From: Tetrahymena elliotti 4EA
Lineage: Eukaryota; Ciliophora; Oligohymenophorea; Hymenostomatida; Tetrahymenidae
Reading direction: 5' to 3'
NCBI GenBank assembly: GCA_000231825.2
Contig: JH720319.1
Span: forward strand, 958,548 to 1,022,547
DNA length: 64,000 nucleotides
In this document: in pieces, positions 1 to 12,900 of the stretch
Numbering within the stretch: position 1 is the first letter of the stretch
Layout: every line of letters starts with the position of its first letter
Translations under genes and position numbers: made by a program
Notes under the pieces: model-generated
The model's input: only the letters and a program-made list of their open reading frames with translations
What the model was told of the DNA's origin: nothing
Database searches by the model: none

Positions 1-171
1 CTAAAAATGAAATATAATAACAATAGTAAATTGATTCTCTTGAGCCTGAGATACGTAAAAAGAAAAATTCTTTTTGTGTTAAACAAACTGCTTAGAATAA
101 CTCCATCTCTGTGGCCTCTCAAAATAAAATGAAGAACTCATATTAACCTAACCAAACAAGCTATAATTCAT
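1..171 (-). CDS. Partial hypothetical protein, runs off the left edge
   Basis: With TGA as the only stop, the minus strand is open from an ATG at 171 (an alternative ATG lies at 141) to the left edge. The residues look coding rather than AT-random, for example FYFERPQRWSYSKQF, and the DNA is less AT-rich than the neighbouring spacer. The gene would start here and continue beyond the window. I do not recognise the family. The plus strand of the same stretch is also partly open but is interrupted by TGA at 130-132, so minus is preferred. An intron could lie at the very edge, since the last bases read as a possible acceptor (TTTTTAG). Confidence 0.4.
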
Positions 172-1389
172 TTGAATAAAATTTTGTATATTAAACATCG
201 AGCAAAAGTAGTGGAAACTTTTAATCAACTAATACTCTCAACAAGAAAATTCAGTCATGAAACATTGAGTGAAATAATTCCAAAATAACGGCAGATAGAA
301 AAATAATAGTTTATAATTAAAATAAAATTTCTACTCTGATTATTTTATAAATAATTAAATAATGTTCAACCTAAATCTAAAAAAATATTAATTCAGTTTT
401 AAGTACAATATGCTAACAAAATAACAAGAAAAAAAACTATATAATAACTATTGAGATCCTAATAAATTCCAAATTTTTCAATTTTATAAATCAAACCAAC
501 CCTTCACCTTCTTAAACAGATTAAAACCAAATCATTTTAAATAAATAAAAATAATCAAAGAATTTTTAAAATCAAAAAATAAATAGAAAATAATTAATAA
601 TTTTGAGTCATTTGAATAGTAAACAAAAAAGAAAGTTTTCAAAATTATTATGGCTATAATATAAAGAACAAATTCTTATAGAATATAAAACATTTTAAAT
701 TTAGATAAAGGAATAATAAATATTAAGATTTTTAAAGTTTATTAAAAAACTATTCTGTAGCAAAAACAAAAAATAGTTAAATTACTACCTATAACTTAAA
801 AATTTTTATAATAACAACAATAAATAATTAAAATAATAAAGTGCATATATATATCCTTCCTACATCCCGATAAATCTTTAATAAAGATATTATCATACAA
901 AATATTAATAAAAAATTAACTCAGCATAGTTTACTTCATCTGTTAAATTTTATGTATTTTATAAAAACATTACATGTAACCAATTTTATCTTGAAAAAAT
1001 TAAATACGAAAAAATAATTCTTTTTCATTCATTTCTATTTTAACACATTTCATTCACTCTTTATTCTCATTTACTTTTTCCTTTTAATGTATACTATAAA
1101 CCCTCATTAATTATTATACCCTATTTTAAACAAAATATTTTAGGGTAGAATACCTAAATTTTTACCTTTAACATTAATCTGTATTTATGTTAAAATATTT
1201 TCATTAAAAATTTAACAAATTTTGAATAACTTTATTGAAAATTTAAAAAAATAATAGTTAAAACTAAAATGCTAAGTATAACTCCCTATTCATTGCTACT
1301 TTAAACATTTGAGATATTTTAAAAAAAAAATTAGGATGTATTATTATGTAGAATTTTATTAAAACAATAATTAATATTTTTAAATTAGA
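172..1389. other. AT-rich gene-free spacer
   Basis: Very AT-rich. Open frames exist but have the low-complexity K/N/I/F composition expected by chance when only TGA stops translation. I see no gene, RNA or repeat. Confidence 0.6.
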
Positions 1390-1690
1390 ATACAATTTCT
1401 AAAGGATGGAGCAAGTATTAAATCTAAGCAAATAATCCCAAGATCGCTTCAAAAGAATAGCATGATTGTAGCTTCTAAGACTGCCTTCCTGATTTCTTCC
1501 AAGCTTGAGAAGAAAATCTAAAAAAACATTTTAATTTAAATTTTCATCTATTTTTTATTAGGGTAAACATTTCTAAATCATCCTATTCATAAAATTTCAT
1601 TCATATTAGAATGAAACATTATTTGATGCTTTTTTCTAAGGAAATTTTAGAATTCTTATTTGCTAGCTCACATACTTGATAAAAAACAGG
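1390..1690 (+). pseudogene. Possible cyclin-box relic
   Basis: A GC-richer island (about 1400-1520) reads on the plus strand as DGASIKSKQIIPRSLQ followed by IVASKTAFLISSKLEKK. The second segment resembles the cyclin-box helix pattern A-x-x-x-FL-x-SK-x-E seen in C-, L- and T-type cyclins. After a TTTTTTATTAG acceptor-like site near 1560 a second coding-like piece follows (FIHIRMKHYLMLFSKEILEF), ending at TGA about 1680. No GT donor joins the two pieces, no convincing upstream exon or start was found, and the total is far shorter than a cyclin fold of about 200 residues. It is either a decayed gene fragment or a divergent gene I cannot splice. Family assignment is by eye. Confidence 0.3.
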
Positions 1691-2232
1691 AAGTTAAAAG
1701 CAAAAATATGATTAATTTTTAAAATTAAAATAAACTTAATTGATAATCAAGGATATTTTTTAAATGTTTTGATATTTGTTTCTTTTTAAAAAAAGTGATA
1801 AACCAGTTGCATTATAATCAAAAAATTTTGCTTTTTTATAATTTACATACATTTTTTTATTTTAGATACCAAATTTTTTTAAAACATGTTATTAATATCA
1901 TTTTCAAAAAAATTAAGTTTAATAAGTGAGGTTTTAATTTAAAATCAAAAAAACCGAATCAATAGTATGAATTAATCATCTTTTACAGTTTTAATTTTTT
2001 CTTTTTGTTTTTAAAATGATATATTGTTAAAAAACAAAATATTCACAATCATTAAATTTTTTATTAGAAATGATGAAAAATTTAATAGGATGAGTAAAAA
2101 ATTAGCTAAATACACGTTGTTTTACAAATTCTAATTTTTACATTGATAGGAAACATGTAATAATTTATTTTATTTCTGATAGCTTTATGTTAATTAAGTA
2201 AAATTAAAATTACTAAAAAGTAATTAATTTAA
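1691..2232. other. Gene-free spacer
   Basis: AT-rich with homopolymer runs. It lies downstream of the channel gene that ends at 2233 on the minus strand. Nothing else is seen. Confidence 0.6.
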
Positions 2233-5200
2233 TCATTTTTTGTTTTATTATTTTAAAGGTGTAAAATGAATATCAGGCTCTTCAATAAAGCTATCATCAT
2301 TATTGAGTTTTTATTTTTATTTTATTTATTAAAATTCTTTAGACTTCATATGAGATAATGAATAATTCTGTGAGTGTCTTTCATTATGTTACTAAGATAT
2401 GTTAACTTAAGAATTAATTATTTTTCTGTCATTTTCTTATCCATTTAAACTAATTTAAGAATTTTATTAAGGTTTGTATATATTTTCTTTGTTACTATTA
2501 TTAAAAGCAGATTAACTTTAAATCATAGGTAAACTTTTTATTGATTTATTTCCACTAGCATTATAATTCTCTTCAACTCTATTTTTTTGAGGTGTAAATT
2601 GCATATTTTAGTTTTACTTTTTATTTGAATTTTATAGTATATTAGAATTCTAATTTTCTTAATTTTTTTAACCTCTTGTTTATTAAGGTGAGTTCACAAT
2701 ATTCGTTAATGAATATATTTCATTTTATCTATCATCTAAATTAGGAACAATGTTTTTTATGTTTGATCTTGATCCAGGTTTATTATTTAATTCTTCTTAC
2801 TCTTCTATTTTACTTCTCTTTAAAAAATAGAATTTATATAAATAAAATTTATTCTAATTTGAAGTTAATTACCCTGCTTTTTAGGTTATTACTAGATTCT
2901 TTTCTCTAGCCCTTAAATAGATAAGAGGCTGGATTAAATTAGTGAAATGTCTATTTTTATATTTTTTAAATATTTTAATCAAAATTATTTAGAGAAAGGA
3001 ATTTTACTTCTGGAAATCTCTATTTCGCAATATTAAAAGACAACTCAACTATTTCTTTTCTTTCTAATTTATATAATTTTTCAGAAATAGAATCTGCAGG
3101 AATCCAACAATTTAGTAAGCTTAAAAGCAAACCAACGATAGAAGCATAAGGAATAAAATGTGATTATGTGTAGAAGAAAAAAACAAGGTTGGCAATCTTA
3201 ATTTTAAAAAATAAATTAATATCAATCCTTCTTTTTTGGTTTTAAAAAAAATGAAAATCTTACTGAATATATAAGAATGACATATTACAAAAGATCAATC
3301 ATCAAAAAGAATAAATGATGATTTTGTTTATTTACAACTGATCTTTTATTTAAAATTATGTACTTATCAACCAAATATTTAAAACACAATCCACAAAATG
3401 CATAAGCTACTGAAAAGGGAATTAAAATAGAGTACATAAGGGCTTGGCATATTATAACTATTGTTGTACTATAGCCATCCATAAAATCTATTTCAGGTTC
3501 CTCAAATAATCTAAGATTAAGTAAAACAAAATAAATTTTTATTTGAATTACTTAAATTGAATATTCTGTAAAACTTTAATTTACTTATTGAGTTAACTTT
3601 GGGTTAAATTTATCTAAGTATGACTTGAACATTTCTCAATAGAAGCTTTTCTCCAATTATAAATTCTTGTGTCCACATCAAATAGGCTAAAAATACTAAG
3701 CAAAAAACTCTATATTATCACTATTAATTACTAATTATGAGCTAATCCTCCTTTGAAATTTTATAAATAAGAATATTTATTTGTTAAAAAATAATGAATA
3801 AAAAATGATAACATACCTGTATTAAAAATTCTCCCAACAAAATTGTTTTTAGTAAACACTAACTAAATGAGTAAAGTAGTAAAACAAGTTATAAATATTT
3901 AACTTTTAACCAAGTTCCTTGTACCTTAATTATATTCAACTTATTTAGTAAGATGTCCCTCTTTTCTAAATGTTTAATATTTATTTTTAAATTGCAATTA
4001 ATAATTATTATTTGAAATTACCTTGAAATCATTCTAACCAAAAGAAGGAGTAACTTATTTAAAACAGGAATGATAAAAGCCACACAAAGAGACATAGCTG
4101 TTGTCACTTAATTATCATTATCTCTAAAATCAAAAGAATTAGTATCTAAGTGATTGTATTAAACCAAAAGAAATATCATAATGATCAAAAAGAAAAACCT
4201 TAAATAATAAATAATATTGTCCATAAATAAAAAAAAATCTAAAAAAGCTAATTATTTACACTGATATTAAACTAACACCAATTAAACCACTTACATTTGA
4301 TTTAAAATATTGATCGTTTCTGATATGCATACTTTCCCAGTTAATCTCACTTGGGTTTGGAGCTTAACTAATTTCTATGATTTAATTTCCAGGTGTAAAT
4401 TCTATTTAACTTTTTTTACCCCAAATCTTATAATCAGGTGGTATCTAAGTCTGTTAAAGTAGTAGCTCTTTTTCTAATTTTTTAATTTAGAATTATATTT
4501 TATTAATAATTTTTTAAAATAAAGTTTAGATTACCTCTAATTGTAGAAAAAGTAATAAAAGCCTTTCCCAAAAAATATTTTTGATAAAATTTTTGATCTT
4601 TATGATATGAATGATATTCATATTCAGTAATCTCTTTATTAATTTAAAGGACTTGGTTTTATAGTTTTTCAAGCTCTTTTTGTAACTTATCAGAGATTAT
4701 CATTTTGCTTTTAATATTTCTAATTCTGTTTTCAATTATTTCCTTTTACATTTTTAATCTTTTTGGTAGAGTAACATCAAAGCATAAATCTATGCTTTCA
4801 ACTTTTAACGTCCTTTCAAGAAAAATTACTTGTATTGTGCTTTCAAAAAATGAGATAATAGTTTCAGCTAAATTTGAGTTAATTTTAGAAGGGTCTATTC
4901 CAGTAACCATAATACTATAATCTGATATAGATAAGTGCTTTGTATCATATTCTTAATCCTAATTTCAAGTTATAAAATTATTAAAGATTTTGTAATTAAT
5001 TTTAACTATGATTAAATGATTTAAAATGTGTTTATAATATTATTCATATTTTGAAAAGTAAATAGAATAATTTACATTAACTAGTTTTCTAGCTAAAGCT
5101 CTGCAATAATGAATAGCTATTATTAGTAGAAATACCGAAACTGTTGCTAAAATGGATTATACTTCCATATCTCCTTCACTGTTTAAAATATTTCCTAAAG

Positions 5201-5876
5201 AAAAGTATGTAATCCAATTTAAATAACAGCTGTTATAAGTGTTTGTAGAAGTTTAAGAAACTGAATCAACACAGTTATTTCCTTTGCTATTTTAAACTAT
5301 CTAATATATAGAACTTGAAGATAAGTGGACAAAAGCTAAAAGTATACAGATTTTCATAAAATGTAAGTACAAGGGAACTCCTGTACCTAAAAAAGTTAGT
5401 CTACTGAGTTCACAATTTATTGAGAATTATGATTTTTCTATTTATCTTTGGCAGCATGGACATGTTTTTAGCAGCTCTGGTTTAGCTACATGTTTTTTAT
5501 CTATCCCTACCTTTACAGATTACTAATAAAAAATATATTATTGAATATATAATTTTATGATAAAGAATCTTACAGCATGTTGTTAAGCTATCTATATAAA
5601 AGGAGGCTTTTTATTAGGATCATACTTATCTGAGAAGTATGATGGCTTTTAGCTTTAGTTATTAATCTAGATATCTGTTACTGATAATCCTGGAGGCTAG
5701 TTAAAAGATTATAAATCAGAACCTTTAAGCATTTTATTATTTGAAGCAAACACATTTATATTATTAGATGCTGATATTCCATTAGGAGATTGTAGTATAC
5801 TATGTTGTTGCAAAGGATTTTATTATGAAGAAAGATTGATTTCCTTAGAATTTGAAGAATTTGTAAATGGCTTCAT
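2233..5876 (-). CDS. OSCA/TMEM63 (CSC1-like, DUF221) cation channel, 10 exons
   Basis: Predicted 1020-residue membrane protein of the OSCA/TMEM63 family, osmo- or mechanosensitive cation channels of surface and internal membranes. Exons: 5876-5574, 5522-5076, 4958-4535, 4473-4295, 4260-4022, 3965-3817, 3750-3585, 3510-3264, 3196-2873, 2817-2233; phases are consistent. Family marks in order: N-terminal segment with a CPCC pair, early TM helices, a cytosolic domain opening DYSIMVTGI and closing KAFITFSTI, the NPSEINWES segment, then the multi-TM core including a helix ending GLCFKYLVDKYIILNKR, which matches the conserved V-DKY motif. The last about 200 residues are a hydrophilic Q/N/S-rich tail absent from the paralogue at 15325-17697. 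The 34-bp intron at 4261-4294 is the shortest and least certain. Transport has not been shown; function is inferred from the family. Confidence 0.85.
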
Positions 5877-7259
5877 ATTAATTAACAATGCAAATTTTTC
5901 CGTTGATTTTTAATAAATTAATTGATTATTTTATGGTATTGTTTGATTTCAAAGTAAAATAATCTATTCAGTATTAAAAAGATTTGTTTGATTCTTCTAT
6001 TAATATGCAAATTCTTTCTTATTTTAAATATAATCTATCAATCAACTTTATTATTTGAATTTTTAGTTAATATTTAAAATCAGTAGTTCATTAGCTTAAA
6101 ATCTTAACATATTTTATCAAGAAAACTCTACCAACAAAAATTAAACACATATTTGATTTAAGATATTTATATTGTTTGAATAATTCTTTTAAGTTGAAAA
6201 AATAAAAATCTATTAATTAGGTAGAAGATTTGAAAAAATATTTGATAAAAATAATTATTCAAAATTATTAGAAATTTTTTTCAAACAAAAGAATTCAAAA
6301 AAAAAAGATTTCAATTTATTAAAAATAAAAGAAAAATCTATTTAAAAATCAATTAAAAAGTTAGCAGATAAGATTTTCATCATTTGCATGATTCTTTTTA
6401 GATTTAAAAAAAAATTGTTTTTTATCTAATTATCATTTCAAAAATTTTTAATTCTATGAGTATAAATATATAATTTTTTCTTCTTCTTAATTAAAGAGTT
6501 GAAAGAGAAAAAACTTAAAATAATAAACTAAAAGTTATATTTATTTAATATTTTGACTATTTGATTTCTGGTTTCTGATTTCTTTTGATAAAAAAGATAA
6601 TTATTTTGCTTTTATAATTAAAATAAAAACAATCAAACCATAGAAATGATAAAAAAATGAAATATAAAAAGTAAAAACTTAGATTTTAAAAGAGTGTTTA
6701 CTATTGAATAAACTACTTAATAAATAAATAATTTCTTTTGACAATATTAATTCCTACACCTGATAACCCATCAGACTATCCACTACATACCCTTTCTGAT
6801 TCAGTCATTTAAAATTGAGTAATTTTTTTTGTTTAATTCTGAGAGAAAAAGATAATAATTTGCTTAAATTATTATAAAAAGAATTTTTGTCAATAAGCAA
6901 CAAGCAATTGATTTGCTAATAGTAAAGGAAATATATCTTACAGAAGTAGAAATGAAAAATACATTGATAAATTAGTTTGTTTATTAGTTATTTAAATTAA
7001 AATATTTTGTTTTTTTGGAAGTTAGTTAGTTAGTTAAAAGATTTTTATTATAAATAGTTTTGTAAAGTTGTGTGTGAGGTGAGGATAAGTTCATTTTGAT
7101 TTATTTATTATAAATCAAATAAGAGAAACTAGAAGTAATATAATTCTTGCTTCAATCAGGCTTCACTAATATATTATTTAGTTTTTTGTACTTGAGAGAA
7201 TGCAAGAAAAAATATTCATCTAAAGAAAGCTACTGTATTTATTTTTAGTTATTGGTTTA
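5877..7259. other. Gene-free spacer upstream of OSCA-like gene
   Basis: AT-rich sequence containing the promoter side of the minus-strand channel gene. A perfect (GTTA)4 microsatellite sits at 7021-7036. No supportable gene was found. Confidence 0.6.
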
Positions 7260-7844
7260 TCAGCTTTCTTATGATTAGCCTTTGCTTTGAGAATATATTG
7301 AGGGTTTAATAACAGGAGATCCTTGAACAAGCATCGTTTTCATTCTTCCTTTTCTTCTCTCAAAAAGGGAATCACTGTTCTTACGGGCATTTAGAGTTAA
7401 TTCTTATTCATTATTTAGATCAGAAATACTGTTAAGTTTTGGCAGAAGCCTAAGCTCAGGACTACGGCTTGATGGTGAAAAAATTGGATCATCTAATTAT
7501 TGGCTTCCTATTTGAGTCATACTTCCTAAATTATTGCTTGAATTAGAATTGCGGAAGCTAGCCCAAATGCCATTTCTTTTATTTTCATAATATTTTTCTT
7601 CTTTTTCAGCAGGATTTGCCATAATTATACCCTGTTACTCCAACCATTCATTTATCCTGGCCTCTATTTAATCAATAAATTTAGGCAATTCAAACTTCTA
7701 CTAGGAGTGAACACGTTATAAAAGAGGTATTGGAGAATTACTATCATCCTCAAATGAAGCCTATGTGCAATAATTAGTTGAGTTGTTATCAAGTGTATAG
7801 TCTTAATGAGCCAAAAGTTACTCCATGAAAGAAAATTTTTTCAT
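7260..7844 (-). CDS. Hypothetical protein, 194 aa, single exon
   Basis: A continuous minus-strand frame from ATG 7844 to TGA 7262-7260 with clearly coding composition. An alternative start is the ATG at 7826, and the frame stays open upstream. The protein is hydrophilic with no TM segment or signal peptide. A short helical segment near residues 55-70 (FIDQIEARINEWLEQQG) is followed by an S/N/P-rich, probably disordered region and a basic patch FERRKGRMKT near the C terminus. I do not recognise a family. It lies 1.4 kb from the OSCA-like gene and 2.1 kb from the kelch gene on the same strand. Confidence 0.6.
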
Positions 7845-9957
7845 TTATTTTTATGAATTCTAAGCAAACTAGCCTTATGAAAATTTTTAAATTAATTTAG
7901 TTTATTTGTTGTTTAAAATTTGTTTTAGATTTCTAATCCAACTCAACTTTAATCATCATAAATTTTTAACTATCTTAGTATCAATTAATTTAGATAAATT
8001 TTGTGTCAAATAGTAAATCTATGTCAATTTATTTATTAAACAATCATTAGTAACAAAACAAAAAAGATAAGCCAGCTCATTTTCTAAGTTTCTCAAGAAC
8101 TTCTTTATTATAGTTACATTCGAATAAATGTATTTTTTGTAAAAATAAACCTTTTCTTTACAATATTATGTTTATATAAAAAATGAAATTTGCTTCACTA
8201 TGGTGTAATTACAAAAATAGTTGATCCAATAATTTTAATTTCTAGCAAATTTGTTTCCCTTTTTGTTACTAATTATTTTTACACTCTTTGCTTATAAAGT
8301 GAAAATTGAGCAAGTTCTCTTAAATTTTTTATTTCTTTTAGTTATCAATTTAAAGTAAGTTAATTCAGTAAATGTAATTAAAAATAATAAATAAACATTA
8401 TCAATTTTAAGTTATAAAGAATTTTGATCAAAGAATAATTCTTCTTTCATTTAGTCTATCTTCAAAAAAAATTTAAGGGAAAATAAGCTGAACTTCTTTT
8501 GTTTTTTAAAATGAATTATTTTTTTACTGACCTGAATAGAAAATATAATCTAATAAAGCAGGTAATATCAAAATCAACTAGTATGTTTGTTATTCATGAA
8601 TTTGTAAACAATCTATTTCAAGCAAATTTTATTTTTCTATTCCTTTGCCTTACAGTTTTTTTAATATTTTAAAAAGTACTGCATACCATCCATTTTATTA
8701 GTTTAGGATTACAAAAATTTTGTTTTTATTTTTTTCTAATGTTCATTTAAATATTAGATACATTATATCATAATTTATGTTGACTAAAAAGATGTTTTGA
8801 TAAAAATAGAATTCTTGTAAGAAATTTCCCAGAAATTTAAAATATGAAAAATGTATTGTTTATTTACTTTTTAGTCATTTAAAAAATTTTAAAATATGAA
8901 TTTGCTGTAATTTTATTAACAAAATTCCTTTCATTTTCCTATAGTTATTATACTCCATTAGAAAGTCATTAATTAACGTTAATAGTAAATTCAATCAAAT
9001 AGATTCTATAAATTATATCAATCATATCTATCGAAATCAAATTATTTTCTAGATATAAACTGGTGATATATTTATATGTTAAGTTACTGATAAGTAGTAA
9101 TAATTAAAACGGCTACTCAGCTTAATTTAATTTTGAATTTATTAAAACAATTTTTACTTGAAGTTAAATTAACAAAATTATATTAAATTTGCTAGGAATT
9201 TATTAAGTTCTCATTTTAACTTAAATTTTAAAAAGTGGTTGAGTTATTATAACCAGTTATTTAATCACTGATAAAAAAAACATTACATTAACAATATCTG
9301 ATTAGCGAGATTAGCAAGAGAGAGTAATAATAGAAAAGAGGAAAAGCATTTTTGACAAAGAATGTAATTAATTTTAAAACTAATTTATATTTTCAGAATT
9401 TGTCTTTATTCGAAATCAATGCTTGAAAGTGATTGAATTATTTTAACGTATAAAGAATTATTCAAGAATTAGAAAAAGATAAGAAAGGATGCTGTAATAA
9501 TTTTCGTAAGAATAGATAAAATATAGTTTTAACAATTATTTTAAAAAAAGAATAAACTTTTAAAGAATTAAATTTAAAATAATAAAAATTTATAAATAAT
9601 ATTTCAAGAATTAGAAAAGATAAAAAAGATTTTAATTAGCTTAAATGCATGGAATAATTGAAATATAAATTAAACAATTCTATAAATGATTAAAAAAAAA
9701 GAATAAGTTTTAGAGGAATTAGATTTAAATTAATGATAGTTTATAAGTTAGTTTAATTTTTTTTTGTTATTGTAAAATACTTCATTTTTTATTATTTTTA
9801 TGCTTGAAGTAAGATTTAAATTTTTTTTTTTCAAAATAGCTTCTTGATTTTCTAATTTTTAGATATTTTATACAATTAATTAGCCTAAGAAGATAAAGTG
9901 AGTAAAATTTTAAATTTAAAAAAAATATTTTTGGTAATTTTTAAGAATTTAGATTTA
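7845..9957. other. 2.1-kb gene-free spacer
   Basis: The longest gene-free stretch in the window. It is AT-rich; the only structure noticed is a two-copy imperfect direct repeat at 9461-9750, annotated separately. Confidence 0.6.
9461..9750. repeat. Imperfect tandem duplication, about 142-bp unit
   Basis: Copy one (about 9461-9602) and copy two (about 9603-9750) both begin TTCAAGAATTAGAAAA-(A)GATAA. Both later contain a run of A followed by GAATAA-(A)CTTTTA or GAATAAGTTTTA, then a GAATTA-GATTTAAA-type segment and a TTTATAA block at matching offsets. Similarity is by eye, with small indels. It lies between genes and does not look coding. Confidence 0.5.
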
Positions 9958-12900
9958 TCATAGTAATACATTTCTTCTTAAAGTATTATCTTTATTTTAA
10001 ACCAAGTCTTTAAATAGAAAATTATCAAGCTTATGTATTAAGTTTTAAAAGTCTTTGCTTTAATTCTACAACTCATTAGTCTAAGCGTTGAATGAATAAG
10101 CAGACACCCTTTCACCCTTAGTAAATCCCCCTAATAATAAAAACGTTGTAGAATCATGATTTAATGGTATTTATTTATGCAAGCATCTCTTACTTGATAA
10201 AGTACCACATTAGTTACCTTAAAAAGCATCAAATCCATGCTTTATATCATAGCTATAGACTTTATCACTATCATCTTTTGTAGATCTGCCTCCTAATATT
10301 AAAATAGCTTTATTATCATGAGAGGCTATATTTAGTAATGTAGAAGCTTCAATAGGCTCAATTAACTCTATACCCATTTATTCCCATTTATCTTGAGCCT
10401 CATGGTAACATTCAAATGTTGAATGTCTAACCATGCTCCCTCCATAACCGCCAGCTACATATAATTTATTTTCTACACAAGAAGCCATAAAAGAACATCT
10501 CCTTTAAATTTAAATAAAATTTTATTGAAAAAAAAATTAAATTAATTAAAACATTTACTTATATTTCATACTAGCAATCACTTACCACTCTTTAGTAGTA
10601 ATATTGTATCTTTCACATTTACTCATAATTGCAGCATCATCATTACCATAAGACCTTCCTCCTAAAGCATAAACATAATTTCCTTTTTTAACACAACAAA
10701 AAGTATATCTTCTTGTATTCATAGGTTTTAAAACTTCAACTCTATCTTCATTTGGGTAATACATATATACAGCACTTGAAATCTTTGTCATTTCATCATT
10801 TACACCTCCACAAATGAATAAACTCTCACTTTCTTCAAATCTTACTCCACTTCTATATGAGAGTAATTTCAATTTTTTAGGCCTCTTCTTTCTTGTTAGT
10901 CTTTGGTTGAGTATATCTATTTCTGCTATGAAATCTTAATTTTCAGAGATTCCAAAAATATAAAATCTTCTGTTAAAAGGTGAAATAGGGTTTTCAATTT
11001 CTCTTAAATTCTAGCTTTATTCTATTTCTTATTAGATGTTTTAAAATTAATTGATTTATTCATTCTGCTCAAATGAAGATCTAAAATTGCTTCTTTCATA
11101 TTATACTGATTACAATCTTTTTTCTTTTGGGATGTTATTACTTTTATTTATATTTTAGTCTAAGCACAACTACAATTTTTCTGCTTAGTTATTTAAAGCT
11201 ATGGAAACAGCTCTAAAATGCCTTGCTTAATCTTAATCTTCTTTGTGAAAATTAATAATTTAATCTTCCTCAATATCCATAGAATGGCTATTTCTAAAGT
11301 GCTGTGGCTCAATATTTGCTTCTTCTAAGCTTATGCTATTAGAACTTTTATCATGGTCTTATTTCTTTGGACTTATTAAGTTTTTCAATAAATTATTGGC
11401 TTACTCTCCAAATGAATTATTTCTTTTTCTTTTTAAAATATCCTAGCTTTGATTATTTTAATTGGCATGTTCACTACATTTCACAAGTTATATTTCACTT
11501 GCTTAGGAATAGTTTTTCCAATTTTAATATGATCTTTATTTAAATATCTAGTCAGATTCTAATGAATAGATTCTTTCAAAATGTAGACTATAACAAAGAA
11601 AAGAAGTTTTTTCAACTGTCTGCCTATCTTAGATTTAATATATATTATTGTTATGATTAATTTGTTAATTAAATAATGGTTTAGATTATTCTAAATCAGA
11701 TTTGATTCTAATTATATTTTAATCTTTTTTTAATATCTAATTTTTATCTTCATTATTTTCAACTTGTCTTAATATTTTTTAAAAAATATCTTCTTCTTTT
11801 CTTAACTCTTCATTGAATTAATTTAAATAATTATTTTGAATATTTTATAACTCTCCTTTTTTATTTTAAAAATAATTCTAATTATTTTATACGGCATTAC
11901 TTAAATCTCTATCTCCTCCTAAAATATAAATCTATCCTTTTGATGTCAAAATACTTTTTGAAAGCACCCTCTTAGCCTACATTTTACCAATTAATTCACA
12001 AGTTTATTTTTTTAAGTTATAACGCCAGCATTCATTACTAGGTCCTTCTCTACAGTTACCTCCAAATATAACAAATTCATCCTTGGTTGATTCTAAAATA
12101 TGAATATTCCCACATTCTATTCCTTTGTTTAGTTTCATTTCAATTTTTTCCCAACAGTTTTTAGATTCATCATACTTTTCAATATATTCTGTCCTTTTCT
12201 TATTTCCGTTAAACCTTTAAATTAAAAAAATCTTGATTAAATTTTGCCTTTTCTAAATTAAATGTCTTGATAAATTTTTTAAGCACAAATCAAATTGTGC
12301 TTGAATAACTTTTTAACAACTAATTAAATTGCGAAAAATTTGTTTTTGAATATTTAAATTCAAAATAGAAGAATTCTTTTTTTTTCATAAATATTTTTTG
12401 AGCAAAAATTTTATCTTTGTAAAAAAATAAAAAAAAAAACAGTTTTGAATTTGTTGTTGTGCTAAAAAAAAGGAAAGAAGATATTTATTTTAGTAAATTA
12501 ATTTGCAAATTTTATTGATACAGAAGACAGAATTGACGCTTTTTGGATCTTACATTCAAATCAATCTTTTTTTTGCATTAGATGAATAATTTTAAAATAA
12601 AGGAGTAATTGAATAAGCAATTTTATCAAAAATTATTTACGATTGATTAATATTTAATGTTTCTAAATTGATTATTAATAGAAAACTGGACATTCTTACC
12701 CCAAAATTTCATTTTACATAAAAAATTTAAGGTATTTTCTTAGAATTCTTATTGATTATTATAAGAACTCATAATGGGTGTTAAAGCTATTTCAATGAAG
12801 AAAATAAATTAAATAAACAAATAATTATAATTAATACCCTCCGCAAACATGTATCTAATCTTTATATATGAATGTAAAAAATGTGCACCTAGGTTCTGAA

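Noticed and set aside
3285..3482. Separate small membrane protein with a TAA stop
   Set aside because: It is exon 7 of the OSCA-like gene; TAA is glutamine here.
4705..4920. Plus-strand hydrophobic open frame
   Set aside because: Antisense of the OSCA-like cytosolic domain exon.
5100..5930. Long plus-strand open frame opposite the first two OSCA-like exons, with an ATG at 5152
   Set aside because: The minus strand matches the paralogous channel residue by residue (CPCC, FLGTGVPL, SILATVSVFLLI) with canonical splice sites; the plus frame matches nothing and is antisense.
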